From assembly GCF_001440415.1 (NCBI RefSeq), contig NZ_LLYA01000170.1:226772-290771 (forward strand): a stretch of 64,000 bases of DNA. The letters are read 5' to 3'. The notes under the pieces are model-generated. The model did not search any database. It was given only the letters and a program-made list of their open reading frames with translations, and had not been told where the DNA came from. Position numbers and translations under genes: made by a program. Position 1 is the stretch's first letter; every line of letters starts with the position of its first letter. The DNA comes from Bradyrhizobium retamae (lineage in GTDB: Bacteria > Pseudomonadota > Alphaproteobacteria > Rhizobiales > Xanthobacteraceae). Positions 31,888 to 41,363 of the stretch are shown one piece after another.

Positions 31888-34086
31888 ATGCTCAAAGACG
31901 CGGACAGCTATCAGGGCGGCGGCGAGGCCGGCGACGACGCGCGCGAGAAGCTGAACGACGCGGAAGCGCTCTTTACCAGGCTCAAATCGCAGGTAAAGGC
32001 CGATTACAACAGCAAGGGCCAAGTCAATTGGCGCCGCGAGGCCCGCGAAGATTTCGACTTTGAGGCCGGCGAACAGCTCAATGAGACTGACAAGTCGATC
32101 TTGATGGACGCAAAGCGTCCGATCGTCATCTTCAACCGCGTAGGAACGACGGTCGACAGCGTGGCTGGTCAGGAAGTTGGCAACCGGCAGGAAGTGCAGT
32201 TCTTGCCGCGCCGGCTAGGCGTCGTGAAGAAAAGCGAACTGCTGACGTCCGCCGCGAAGTGGTTTCGCCAGCAATGTGACGCGGAGGACGAAGAAAGCGA
32301 CGCCTTTCGCGATCTGGTCGTGTGCGGCATGGGCTGGACGGAAACCCGGCTGGATTACGAGGACAACCCGGAAGGCGATCCGAAGATTGATCGAACCGAC
32401 CCGCTCGAAATGACGTGGGATCGGAACGCGAAGAAGCGAAACCTGGTCGACGCGCGGCGCGTCGCGCATATCCGGCGCGATGTCCCGCTAGACGAGGCGA
32501 AAGCGCTGTGCCCGGGCGATCCGGACCGGCCCTTTGAAGATGCCGACTATAACGCTTCCTGGATCGGCGACGCTGGCGAGGGCGAAAACCCGCACCACAA
32601 CGACGGCGAGAGCTACAACAAGGAAAACCGCGGCGAGGATGACGACGGCGACGACAAGTGCGTCACGCTGGTTCGTGTCCAGTGGTGGGAACGCGTTGCG
32701 GCCTATCTGGTCCTCGATCCGACCAATCCGGAAAACATTCTGAACCTCGGCCAAGACGAATTCCAGGATTTGAGCGAAAAGGCGAAGCTCGCCGGCGGCA
32801 AGCTGCGCTTCACCAAAACGACGCGCAAGATTTACCGCCAAGCCTACCTTGGGAACGTGCTGCTCGAAGTCGGCGACGCGCCTTGCAAGGGGCACTTCTC
32901 GTTCAAGTGCATGACCGGCAAGCGGGACCGCAACAAAAATACGTTCTTCGGCATCGTCCGCGCCATGAAAGACCCGGCTCGCTGGTCGAACAAGTGGATG
33001 TCGCAGACAATGCACATCATGAACACGACGGCGAAGGGTGGAATTGCCACCGAACGCGGTCAGTTCTTCGACAATGACGCGGACGGCGAAAAATCTTGGG
33101 CACATCAGGACCAAGTAACGATGCTCAAGCCGGGCGCGCTCTCTGGCGCCAACCCGAAATTCATCGCCAAGCCGGTTTCGCAGTTCCCGCAGGGCTCTTA
33201 CGAGCTGATGCAGTACGCGAACCAGTCGCTTCGCGACGTCTCCGGCGTGAACGTCGAGATTTTGGGCATGCAGCAGTCGGGCAGCCAAGCCGCAAGCCTC
33301 GATCTCCAACGCAAGCAGTCCGCGCTGACCATCCTGCAACCGCTGTTCGATAGCCTCCGGCGCTACCGGAAGGAACAGGGCCGGTTGATGCTGCACATCA
33401 TCGAATTCTACATTCCTGACGGAACGCTCGTGAAAATCGAGGGCCCGGAGGATGCGCAATTTGTGCCGCTGATCAAAAAGGACGCCTTCGACGGCAAGAC
33501 GCAATATGACGTCATCGTCGACCAAAGCGCGACCTCGGCGAACCAAAAAGAGCTCACCTGGGCGATGCTGCAACAGATCCTGCCGGTTATCGGCAAGATG
33601 CTCCCGCCGGCAACCTGGCTCGCGCTGCTCAAGTATTCGCCGCTCCCGACGTCCGCGCAAAAGGACATTTCGGACAGCATTGCGAAATCGCAGGAACAGC
33701 CGGACCCGGAACAGGCCGCGCGCGACGCGGAATTGAAGCTGGAAAACGATAAGGCGCAAGCCAAGATCGCCAACGACAAGGCGCAGTCTGACGCGAAAAT
33801 CAAGGCAATGCAGGCTGAGGCCGAAACAAGGGCGCAGATCGCGCGCGACGCTGCGCAACAGGATGCGCTCTTGAAGGCGCTGACGGCGCCGCCGGCGGTC
33901 GGGCCGAATGGTCAGCCGGTGCAGGGCGGGGGCGGCGGCGACGTCGCCGCGCTCATCATGGGCATGATGCAGGAAATGCGGCGCGACATGACGGCGCTCG
34001 CAAGCGCGCTCAACACTCCGAAAAAACTGATCCGTGATCCGCAAACCGGCGAAATCGTCGGGATTGCTCCTGTGGGGATGGGCTAA
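31888..34086 (+). CDS. P22-like portal protein
   Basis: This is a large portal of about 732 residues, the ring through which DNA enters the head. The N-terminal part (RPIVIFNRVGTTVDSVAGQE, then NRQEVQFLPR) and the middle (KDPARWSNKWMSQTMHIMNT, PKFIAKPVSQFPQGSYELMQ) match the P22-type portal family rather than lambda or HK97 portals. The C-terminus is a Gln/Lys/Ala helix, a likely barrel. The ATG at 31888 has GGGA at 7 nt; GTG at 31864 is the alternative and would add eight residues. Confidence 0.9.
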   Translation: MLKDADSYQGGGEAGDDAREKLNDAEALFTRLKSQVKADYNSKGQVNWRREAREDFDFEAGEQLNETDKSILMDAKRPIVIFNRVGTTVDSVAGQEVGNRQEVQFLPRRLGVVKKSELLTSAAKWFRQQCDAEDEESDAFRDLVVCGMGWTETRLDYEDNPEGDPKIDRTDPLEMTWDRNAKKRNLVDARRVAHIRRDVPLDEAKALCPGDPDRPFEDADYNASWIGDAGEGENPHHNDGESYNKENRGEDDDGDDKCVTLVRVQWWERVAAYLVLDPTNPENILNLGQDEFQDLSEKAKLAGGKLRFTKTTRKIYRQAYLGNVLLEVGDAPCKGHFSFKCMTGKRDRNKNTFFGIVRAMKDPARWSNKWMSQTMHIMNTTAKGGIATERGQFFDNDADGEKSWAHQDQVTMLKPGALSGANPKFIAKPVSQFPQGSYELMQYANQSLRDVSGVNVEILGMQQSGSQAASLDLQRKQSALTILQPLFDSLRRYRKEQGRLMLHIIEFYIPDGTLVKIEGPEDAQFVPLIKKDAFDGKTQYDVIVDQSATSANQKELTWAMLQQILPVIGKMLPPATWLALLKYSPLPTSAQKDISDSIAKSQEQPDPEQAARDAELKLENDKAQAKIANDKAQSDAKIKAMQAEAETRAQIARDAAQQDALLKALTAPPAVGPNGQPVQGGGGGDVAALIMGMMQEMRRDMTALASALNTPKKLIRDPQTGEIVGIAPVGMG

Positions 34087-34506
34087 ATGGCCGCTTTCAA
34101 CAAGTTCAACGTCTTCATGGGGGACCTTGGCAGCAAGGTCCACAATCTGACGTCCGACGCGCTAAAGGTCATGCTGACCGACGTCGCGCCGGTCGCAACC
34201 AACACCATCAAGGCGAACATCACCGAAATTGCGGCCGGCAACGGCTATGCGGTGGGCGGTGGTGCGGCCGCGTTCACGTCCTGGACGCAAACCGGCGGCG
34301 TGTGGAAGCTTGTCCTGGTCCCCGTCGTATTCACGGCCGCGGGCGGCAGCTTCGCGCAATTCCGCTACGCTGTCCTCTACAACTCCACGCCGGCGGCGGG
34401 CCCGCTAATGGGATGGTGGGACTATGCCGCGGAAGTCAATCTGACGAACGGCAATAGCTTTACCGTCAATCTCGACACCACCAATGGCGTGTTCACGATC
34501 GGCTAA
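34087..34506 (+). CDS. Phage virion-associated protein, 139 aa
   Basis: It starts on the base after the portal stop. It opens MAAFNKFNVFMGDLGSKVHN and is beta-rich with Gly/Ala/Thr, ending TVNLDTTNGVFTIG, typical of small head-decoration or fibre-base proteins. The exact role is unknown. Confidence 0.65.
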   Translation: MAAFNKFNVFMGDLGSKVHNLTSDALKVMLTDVAPVATNTIKANITEIAAGNGYAVGGGAAAFTSWTQTGGVWKLVLVPVVFTAAGGSFAQFRYAVLYNSTPAAGPLMGWWDYAAEVNLTNGNSFTVNLDTTNGVFTIG

Positions 34507-35600
34507 TGGCTGCTTCATCCCTCATCAACGTTTGCCGCTTCAATCCGACCGCCGGCGGAACTACGGATTGGACCTATTCGAGCGCGGTAACGGGCTATCA
34601 ATCGCCCTCGGCCGCTGGCGCGGTCAACGGCGCGCAATACAGCTATCGCGCCGAAAGTGCGGACCTGTCGCAATGGGAAATCGGTACTGGCGCCTATAAC
34701 TCCGGAACTGGCGTCTTTGCTCGAACTGCGGTGCTGTTCAACTCGGCCGGGACGACGGCAAAAATCAACTTCACCGCCCCGCCGCAGGTCGCGATTGTGG
34801 CGCTCAAGGAAGATTTGCTTTCGGTCATCCCGAATTACATTTCTGGCCTTGGCCTTGCGAACAACGTCACCGACGCGACCAACGATATCGACATTGCGGC
34901 GGGTCTCGCGGCAGACAGCACGAATGCGGTGATGCTGCGTCTGGCCTCGGCGCTCACCAAGCGCCTTGACGCAGGATGGGCCGCCGGAACCGGTAACGGC
35001 ATGCGCAACTCCGGCGTTGCCATCGCAGACACCACCTATCACATCTATCTCGTCAGCAAGGCGGAAGGGGTGGGGGCTGATATCTACGCCCATACGAGTA
35101 CCGCGGTCGCGACCGTCATAACCGCCTTGCAGGCGGAAAGCGGCGGTAGCGGCTATATTTACGCGCGCCGCATCGGCTCAATCATGCGCGAAGGTGGCGT
35201 GATTGTTCCGTTTGTTCAGGACGGCGATTTGTTCATGCGCAAGACGTCTAGCGCTGACGTCGTTAGCGCTTCGAACTTCGGAACCACGGCTCAGACGGCT
35301 ACCCTAAAGCTTCCAACCGGCATTCGCGTGCAGGCGCAATTGCGAGTAGCTATAAACTGGACCCACGCATCATCGGCCAACGGTTTGCTCGTTTCTGATC
35401 TTAGCCTTACAGACGAAGCAGCAGCGTACAATAACGCCCAAGTGGCGGCCGTCGCCACCGGGTCCGCCTTCGTGAACGCTGGCCAAGCGTTCGTGATGAC
35501 AAATACGAGTGCTCAAGTGCGTTACAGGGTCGCGCTCAACAGCACCGCTCTTTTCGTGGACATCCGAACGGCGGGCTGGCTCGATACAAGGGGCAAGTAA
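34506..35600 (+). CDS. Fibre-like phage structural protein, 364 aa
   Basis: Residues 40-110 (YRAESADLSQWEIGTGAYNS, FARTAVLFNSAGTTAKINFT, PPQVAIVAL) match a domain common at the N-terminus of phage tail fibres and spikes. The rest is a beta-rich Gly/Ser/Thr region ending in a lectin-like segment. It may be a receptor-binding or head-fibre protein. Its place between portal and scaffold is unusual for a fibre. Confidence 0.68.
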   Translation: MAASSLINVCRFNPTAGGTTDWTYSSAVTGYQSPSAAGAVNGAQYSYRAESADLSQWEIGTGAYNSGTGVFARTAVLFNSAGTTAKINFTAPPQVAIVALKEDLLSVIPNYISGLGLANNVTDATNDIDIAAGLAADSTNAVMLRLASALTKRLDAGWAAGTGNGMRNSGVAIADTTYHIYLVSKAEGVGADIYAHTSTAVATVITALQAESGGSGYIYARRIGSIMREGGVIVPFVQDGDLFMRKTSSADVVSASNFGTTAQTATLKLPTGIRVQAQLRVAINWTHASSANGLLVSDLSLTDEAAAYNNAQVAAVATGSAFVNAGQAFVMTNTSAQVRYRVALNSTALFVDIRTAGWLDTRGK

Positions 35601-35605
35601 TTTAG

Positions 35606-36265
35606 ATGCTCGGCTTTGACGCATTAGGCCGGCTCGCCCTCGGGCAAATCCAGCAAGGCGGCGTAACGAATATTGTGATGCCGGCGGACGCTGGCGCGTT
35701 CACGTTTGCCGGCGTTGCGGCAACGTTCAAGATCACGGAAGCGGCGAGCGCCGGCGCCTTCACGTTCGCCGGCAAGCCGGCAACCTTCACGATCGGCGAA
35801 GCTGCGGCGCCTGGCTCGTTCACGGTGTCGCTTCAAACCGCGACATTCAGCCGGACCTTTATCGCCTCGGCCGGCTCCTACACATTCACCGGCATTGACC
35901 CCGACGAAGCGCTAAGCGAGGACGCGGACCCGGGGCATTTCGTCTTTACCGGCGTCGACGCGCCGCTGATCCGCACCGGGTTTGATTACGAGTTTCAACA
36001 GGGCGGCATCGGGCACTATCGGTTAGAGCTCGAGCGCGCGCGCCAACTCGCGGCGATCACGCGCAAGGTGCCGGGCGTGCCGATCGACCGGCGGTCCGTG
36101 CCGCGCTTCGAGCCTCTACGGGCCTCGCCGATCGCTCCGGCCGCGCCGGCGGTCGATCTACAGGCGATCCACAACGAGCGCATGGCGGCGGCTGCGGCCG
36201 CGGCTGAGGCGGCAAAGATGCGCCGCCGGCGTGATGAAGAGGCGTTGTTACTTCTTGCTTGCTGA
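35606..36265 (+). CDS. Phage protein with five 20-residue repeats
   Basis: The 219-residue protein has five repeats in strict 20-residue register (residues about 27-126): each has a small-residue/Gly turn, then (A/S/H)-F-T-F-type strand, a Gly, and for the first four an A-T-F strand. This would form a regular beta structure. The C-terminal half is Pro/Arg-rich and then a long Ala/Arg helix. No family is recognised; a virion or fibre-associated role is inferred from the neighbours. Confidence 0.68.
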   Translation: MLGFDALGRLALGQIQQGGVTNIVMPADAGAFTFAGVAATFKITEAASAGAFTFAGKPATFTIGEAAAPGSFTVSLQTATFSRTFIASAGSYTFTGIDPDEALSEDADPGHFVFTGVDAPLIRTGFDYEFQQGGIGHYRLELERARQLAAITRKVPGVPIDRRSVPRFEPLRASPIAPAAPAVDLQAIHNERMAAAAAAAEAAKMRRRRDEEALLLLAC

Positions 36266-36289
36266 GGCCGGTTAATCCGGACGCGGACC

Positions 36290-36311
36290 AATTCCGGCCA
36301 AGCCGGATTTT
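36290..36311 (+). terminator. Weak terminator-like hairpin before the scaffold gene
   Basis: TCCGGC / GCCGGA with a 3-nt loop is followed by TTTT. It could reduce transcription into, or stabilise RNA of, the scaffold-capsid genes. Confidence 0.35.
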
Positions 36312-36369
36312 CGCGCGCGGCGGTTTCCGCGTTCTCTGAGCCGGCAGGTCCGGCAGAAGGCAAGCACGA

Positions 36370-37359
36370 ATGTCCCTCAACGAAGGATCAACCCCCGTCG
36401 ACAATGGCGGTCCGTCTCTCTCGGCGGAGGAAGAAGCTTTTTTTACGAGTGGCGGCGAAAGCGAAATTCCGGCCGGTGGCGACGCTGGCGCGGATGCCGG
36501 CGGTGGAACTGGCGGCGGCGAAGGCAGCGCGGAAAAGCCGGCCGGTGGCGAAAAGCCTGATGCTGGCACGCCGAAAAACGATCACGTCCCGCTCGCAACG
36601 TTCCTGGAAGAGAAGAAGGCCCGCAAAGAGCTGGCGACCAAATACCAGGAAACGGAAAAGGCGCTTGCGGAGCTGCGCGGCAAGTTCGCCATCATCGACC
36701 GGCTCAAGCTCGGCGGCGAGGATCCCGCGGCGACGCAACAGCCGGCCGGGCCTCCTGCGGTCGAAGAGGACATTTTCGGCGCGGTAAAGCACGTCACCGA
36801 AACACTGGCGCAAATCCAGAAGCGCGAGGCGGACGCGGCGGCGGCAAAGGAAGCCGACGAAAAGGCCGCGACCGAACAAAAGACTTTTGTGGATAACTAC
36901 ACAAAAGCTTGCAACGAATTCGAGAAAACCACGCCGGATTTCAAGCCGGCCTATGACTTCCTCTTGAACTCGCGGGCCGGCGAATTGCGCGCGATCGGCT
37001 ACGATACGCCGGAAGCGCTGCATCAAGCGCTGATCGCCGATGAATTCGCCATTGCCCAAATGGCCTTCGAGCGCGGCAAGAGCCCGGCAGAGCTGATTTA
37101 CAGTCTGGCAAATCAGCGGGGGTACAAGAAAGCATCAGCACCGGCCGCTGATCCTAAGGGGGATGCCGCGAAGGCGGCGGCCGACAAGCTGGAAACGATC
37201 GAACGCGGGCAGGCAGCTCACAAGAGCCTGTCCAATACGGGCGGAAGCTCGGGCGACCAAGACATGACGGCGGAAGCGCTGATTGCCATGCCGGCGGCTG
37301 AGTTCGAAACCTGGTGTGAAAAGAACCCGGCGAGGGCTCGGAAACTATTCGGCGGCTAA
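36370..37359 (+). CDS. Capsid scaffolding protein
   Basis: The 329-residue protein has an acidic Gly-rich N-terminus (ESEIPAGGDAGADAGGGTGG), then VPLATFLEEKKARKELATKY, a classic scaffold segment, and a coiled coil (ATKYQETEKALAELRGKF). The C-terminus has PAAEFETWCEKNPARARKLF, a helix-turn that may bind the coat protein. It directly precedes the major capsid gene, as expected. Confidence 0.82.
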   Translation: MSLNEGSTPVDNGGPSLSAEEEAFFTSGGESEIPAGGDAGADAGGGTGGGEGSAEKPAGGEKPDAGTPKNDHVPLATFLEEKKARKELATKYQETEKALAELRGKFAIIDRLKLGGEDPAATQQPAGPPAVEEDIFGAVKHVTETLAQIQKREADAAAAKEADEKAATEQKTFVDNYTKACNEFEKTTPDFKPAYDFLLNSRAGELRAIGYDTPEALHQALIADEFAIAQMAFERGKSPAELIYSLANQRGYKKASAPAADPKGDAAKAAADKLETIERGQAAHKSLSNTGGSSGDQDMTAEALIAMPAAEFETWCEKNPARARKLFGG

Positions 37360-37538
37360 GGCCGCTTCTGTTGAAGTGAGTAAGGGCCCGCGGGAGCCTT
37401 AACCAATCCCGTTTTCGTTTGGCGCCCGTCACAGCGCTACGCCTCCACCGAAGGCGGGAAATCTCGGTGTTGCGCTCGATCGCAGCGTTTCGCGGTCAAC
37501 CCACAGCACCCGATTTTCACCTTTGGAGGCATCAAGAG

Positions 37539-38612
37539 ATGTCTGTGACTTCCTACGGCGTCAATGACGCTCTCTCCAACAAGCTTTGGGCGAAAAAGCT
37601 CAACGTCGAAGCTCTCAAAGAGACCTATTTCGGCCGGTTCATGGGCGAGGGGTCCTCAAACATTATCCAAGTCAAGACCGACTTCGAAAAAAGCGCCGGC
37701 GACGAACTGACGGTTGGGCTGCGCGTCCAGCTCGAAGGCGACGGCACCACCGAAGGCCAGACGTTGCAGGGCAACGAAGAGGCGCTTTCGACCTATTCGG
37801 ACAAGTTCAAGATCAACGAGCTTGCCCATGCCGTCCGGGTTCGCAACAAGAACACGATTGACGCGCAGCGCGTGCCGTTCAACCTCCGCAGCGAGGGCAA
37901 GGACGGTCTGAAAGATTGGTTTTCGAACCGGTTCGACTTCTGCATGGCGAACCATCTGGCCGGCAATACGCTGGTGACCGACCCGCGCTATACCGGCAAC
38001 AACGCCGTTACGGCACCGTCCGCCGATCGTCATTATCGCTTCGGCGCGACGGACGATGCCACGATCAACGCCGACAACACCAAGACGTTCAACCTTGGCG
38101 TTATCGACGCTTGCGTTGAAATGGCCGGCACCGCCTCGCCGCTGATCCGCCCCGTCATGGTCAACGGCGAAAAGAAATTCGTCATGTTCCTTCACGACTA
38201 CCAGGTGACGGACATGCGGACCAACACCAACGCCGGTCAGTGGCTCGATATCCAGAAGGCCGCTCTGGCTGGCGGCGCGGCCTCCAAGTCGCCGATCTAT
38301 ACCGGCGCGCTCGGCGAGTACAACAACACGATCTTGCACAAGTGGAACCGTCTGCCGAATGGCATTTCCAATGCCGGCGCGGCGCAGACCAGCACGCGGC
38401 GCGCGGTGTTTTGCGGCGCGCAGGCGGGCGTCGTTGGCTTCGGCAAGGAGTTCGCGAAGGGCTCTCACTTCAAATGGATTGAAGAGCTGTTCGACTACGA
38501 ACGCGAGCTTGGCGTTTCCGGGCAGACTGTCTGGGGTATCAAGAAGTCGGTTTTCAACTCCTTGGACTTCGGGGCGATCGTCGCAACCACCTACGCTGTC
38601 AAGCACTCGTAA
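37539..38612 (+). CDS. Major capsid protein, N4-gp56 family
   Basis: The 357-residue protein follows a strong SD (TTTGGAGGC). It matches the N4 gp56-type coat family: LWAKKLNVEALKETYFGRFM, NIIQVKTDFEKSAGDELTVG, LKDWFSNRFD, KFVMFLHDYQVTDMRTN and FDYERELGVSGQTVWGIKKS. The frame is open for 40 codons upstream without a ribosome site, so ATG 37539 is used. It lies between scaffold and a small virion gene, and a stable hairpin follows. Confidence 0.92.
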   Translation: MSVTSYGVNDALSNKLWAKKLNVEALKETYFGRFMGEGSSNIIQVKTDFEKSAGDELTVGLRVQLEGDGTTEGQTLQGNEEALSTYSDKFKINELAHAVRVRNKNTIDAQRVPFNLRSEGKDGLKDWFSNRFDFCMANHLAGNTLVTDPRYTGNNAVTAPSADRHYRFGATDDATINADNTKTFNLGVIDACVEMAGTASPLIRPVMVNGEKKFVMFLHDYQVTDMRTNTNAGQWLDIQKAALAGGAASKSPIYTGALGEYNNTILHKWNRLPNGISNAGAAQTSTRRAVFCGAQAGVVGFGKEFAKGSHFKWIEELFDYERELGVSGQTVWGIKKSVFNSLDFGAIVATTYAVKHS

Positions 38613-38637
38613 GCTGGCCGCGGTTGATTGAAACACT

Positions 38638-38668
38638 CCGGAAGGCAGCAACCGCCTTCCGGGCTTCT
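38638..38668 (+). terminator. Hairpin after the capsid gene
   Basis: CCGGAAGGC / GCCTTCCGG, a perfect 9-bp stem with a 7-nt loop, is followed by GCTTCTCC. The weak T-tract suggests partial termination or 3' mRNA protection, a common way to raise capsid yield. Confidence 0.7.
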
Positions 38669-38700
38669 CCCTCCATCAAGCTCGGAAAGGGCTCCACTAC

Positions 38701-39117
38701 ATGACCACCAACACCCCGGGCAGCACCGCCCGTCAGTATGCCGCGCAGCTCGTCCACTATGCGCGAATTGCTGTGAACCATGGCGACAAGGGCATTGCCG
38801 CCGGCGTTCTGAAACAGTGGCTCCCGAAAGGCGCCGTCGTCATCGGAACCGACGTGCAAATTGTGGAGGCGTTCAACGCAGGCACCACCAACGTTCTGAC
38901 GGTGGGCCTGGCTGGCGTCGCAAACAACCTGGTCGCGGCAGGCGATGCCGACGAAGCCGCGGTTGCGCTTACTCAGAACGTCAAGCCCACGGGAACGGCG
39001 CTCGGCCCGCTGTCTGCGGACCATCGAGTTTCTGTGCACTATACGCACACCGGCACCGCGCCGACCACGGGCAAGGCGATCATCATCATCAAGTACGTCC
39101 CGGACAACGACCTGTAA
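38701..39117 (+). CDS. Small virion protein, 138 aa (decoration-like)
   Basis: It opens MTTNTPGSTARQYAAQLVHY and has GVLKQWLPKGAVVIGTDVQI with a beta-rich remainder ending IIIIKYVPDNDL. Genes of this kind follow N4-gp56 capsids in several phages and probably decorate the head. It has its own SD (GGAAAGG). Confidence 0.7.
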   Translation: MTTNTPGSTARQYAAQLVHYARIAVNHGDKGIAAGVLKQWLPKGAVVIGTDVQIVEAFNAGTTNVLTVGLAGVANNLVAAGDADEAAVALTQNVKPTGTALGPLSADHRVSVHYTHTGTAPTTGKAIIIIKYVPDNDL

Positions 39118-39246
39118 GCCCGGTGGATATCTGGCTGCACTACGCGGGGGCGGTGCTGGTTCTCGATGAGCCGGCGCCGCCTTCCGTCCATATGCTGGCG
39201 ACGGAAGCCGCGCTGGCGCTCGCTACTCCGGCTGTGACGGTGGCAG

Positions 39247-39879
39247 ATGGCAAAGACGTTCCTCGACCTCCGAAACCGGATCGCAACGGACCTGACGCGC
39301 GACGATCTGGCGGACGAAATCAAAAGCGCGGTAAGCGACGCAATTGACCATTACGAGACGTCGCGGTTCTATTTCAACTTCACGCGGTCGCTGACCTTCC
39401 CAACCGTTGTAGGGCAAATGGCCTATGGCGCGGCGGCTCTGGCGCAAATACCGGACATTATCGGGCTCGATACGCTGTTTCTGTACGACGGCTCGCGCTC
39501 GCTCGAGCTGGATAAGTACGAGGCGGACGAATTCGAGTGGTTGCAAAGCTCGATGACCGGCAGCGGCCGCCCGTGCGCTTATACCTACATCGATAGCCAA
39601 ATTTTGCTCTGGCCGGTCCCGGTCGCAGTCTACACCATCCGGCCGCACATGCATTACAAGCTTGCGCCGCTGGTCGAGGATACCGACACGAACGCTTGGT
39701 GCAACGATGCGGAACAGCTCATCCGCTGCCATGCGAAATTGCTGCTCTACACCAACGTGATCGAGGACACGGAGGGCATGCAGCGGATGCAGCTCCAAAT
39801 CCAGCCGCTAGCCGATCGCCTCGCGTATAAAACGTCGGCACGGCAGGCGACGGGCCAAATTCGCGGGACGTGCTGGTAA
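39247..39879 (+). CDS. Head-tail adaptor, P22 gp4-like
   Basis: The 210-residue protein opens MAKTFLDLRNRIATDLTRDD and contains AIDHYETSRFYFNFTRSLTF, the opening of phage adaptor proteins that attach below the portal. Its C-terminus is a helical KLLLYTNVIEDTEGMQRMQL region. It overlaps the gp10-like gene (TAATG). Confidence 0.8.
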   Translation: MAKTFLDLRNRIATDLTRDDLADEIKSAVSDAIDHYETSRFYFNFTRSLTFPTVVGQMAYGAAALAQIPDIIGLDTLFLYDGSRSLELDKYEADEFEWLQSSMTGSGRPCAYTYIDSQILLWPVPVAVYTIRPHMHYKLAPLVEDTDTNAWCNDAEQLIRCHAKLLLYTNVIEDTEGMQRMQLQIQPLADRLAYKTSARQATGQIRGTCW

Positions 39880-41363
39880 TGCCGATCGTTCCTTTCGCCG
39901 AGTACAAGCCCGATCTATCCGACTATCAGGCGACGACGGCGCAAAACGTGCTGAACGTGGTGCCGCGCGGCGACGGTTACGGGCCCTTTGCAAGCTTGGC
40001 CGCAATCTCGCAATCGCTCGGGCTGCAATGCCGAGGCGCGTTCGCCGCCTACAAGGTCGACGGCTCTGTGGTGGTTTTTGCGGCCACGGTGACGGACCTT
40101 TATTTGCTCAACAACACGACGTTCGCATGGTCCAAGGTTTCGCTTGGTGGCGGTCCCTATGCGGCGATCTCCGCAGAGGATCAATGGCAATTCGTCCAAT
40201 TCAATAACTTGGTGATCGCGGTTCAAGCCAACGTCGCGCCGCAGGTGTTCAACATTGCAACGTCAAGCGAGTTCGTGAACCTGGCCGGCAATCCGCCACA
40301 GGCGCGATATATCGCGATCGTCGGGAAATTCGTCGTTCTGACGGGCATTCTCGGAAACCCGAACCGTTTGAAGTGGTCCGGGTTGAACGACGTCAACGGG
40401 GCGAATTCATGGACGGCCGGCATCAATTCCAGCGACGAACAGGATTTGGCTGACGGCGGCTTTTGCCGCGGCATCGCCGGCGGCGAAAGCGGCGTGGTGT
40501 TGCAAGACAACATCATTCGCCGGATGATCTATTTGCCGGGCGATCCTCGCGTTTTCCAGATTGAGAAAATCGCCGAAGGGCTCGGCGTGTACGGGCCCTA
40601 TAGCCTGATCCGGTCGGGCTCCACGGTGTTCTTCTATTCACTGAAAGGCTTCCACCGGATCGACCCGGGCGGCGTGCCGGTGCAGATCGGCCGCGAGCGC
40701 GTTGACCGGACCTTTTTCAAGGATCTGGACGCCGCGAATTTGCAACTGTTCATGGGGGTTGCTGATCCGCGGTCCTCACGCGTGATGTGGGTTTACAAGT
40801 CGGTGAACGGGGCAACCAACCAATTCGATAGGGCGCTTTGTTATGATCCGGTGCTAGACCGCTTCACGCCGCTAAGGTTCTCCGGCGAATTCGTGTTTCA
40901 CATGGCGCAACCGGGCGTCACGCTTGAAGCCTTGGACGCCCTGGCGCCGGGCGGAAGCCTCGACGCCATGACGCAATCGCTGGACGATTTTCAATCGGCG
41001 ATCCTGCCCGAGCTCGCCGCGTTCGATGGCTCGCATGTGCTGAACTTCTTCCGCGGGTCGAACCTGGAAGCGACGCTTGAGACGGCAGAGCAGGGGACGG
41101 ACGGCCGCCGCGTCAAGATGAAAGTCGGCTTCCGGCCGGTGTCGGACGCGACGGCGGTCTACGGCTCGGCCTCGCGCCGCGAAAACCTGCAACAGTCGGC
41201 GACGGCCGGCACTGAAAGCCTGGTGAACGCGAAAACCGGCATCTGCAACATGCGGGTAGATACCCGTTATTCCCGGTTCAAGTGCCGCATTCCGGCCGGC
41301 GCAGTGTGGACCTTCATCAACGGTGTGGCGCCGGCGGACCTCAAAGCGACGGGGAAACGATGA
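39879..41363 (+). CDS. Packaged-DNA stabilisation protein, P22 gp10-like
   Basis: The 494-residue protein opens MPIVPFAEYKPDLSDYQATT, followed by AQNVLNVVPRGDGYGPFASL, the family N-terminus. P22 gp10 forms the lower tail tube that plugs the portal. A beta-rich body (WSGLNDVNGANSWTAGINSS, FFYSLKGFHRIDPGG) is present. ATG 39879 overlaps the adaptor stop; an in-frame GTG three codons earlier is less likely. Confidence 0.82.
   Translation: MPIVPFAEYKPDLSDYQATTAQNVLNVVPRGDGYGPFASLAAISQSLGLQCRGAFAAYKVDGSVVVFAATVTDLYLLNNTTFAWSKVSLGGGPYAAISAEDQWQFVQFNNLVIAVQANVAPQVFNIATSSEFVNLAGNPPQARYIAIVGKFVVLTGILGNPNRLKWSGLNDVNGANSWTAGINSSDEQDLADGGFCRGIAGGESGVVLQDNIIRRMIYLPGDPRVFQIEKIAEGLGVYGPYSLIRSGSTVFFYSLKGFHRIDPGGVPVQIGRERVDRTFFKDLDAANLQLFMGVADPRSSRVMWVYKSVNGATNQFDRALCYDPVLDRFTPLRFSGEFVFHMAQPGVTLEALDALAPGGSLDAMTQSLDDFQSAILPELAAFDGSHVLNFFRGSNLEATLETAEQGTDGRRVKMKVGFRPVSDATAVYGSASRRENLQQSATAGTESLVNAKTGICNMRVDTRYSRFKCRIPAGAVWTFINGVAPADLKATGKR

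Noticed and set aside
32488..34143. 551-codon minus-strand frame opposite the portal gene
   Set aside because: Antisense artefact; the portal is clearly the coding strand.
39123..39347. Possible 74-codon GTG frame between the small virion gene and the adaptor
   Set aside because: It overlaps the adaptor by 100 bp in another frame, and its C-terminal part has typical shadow composition; too weak to list.
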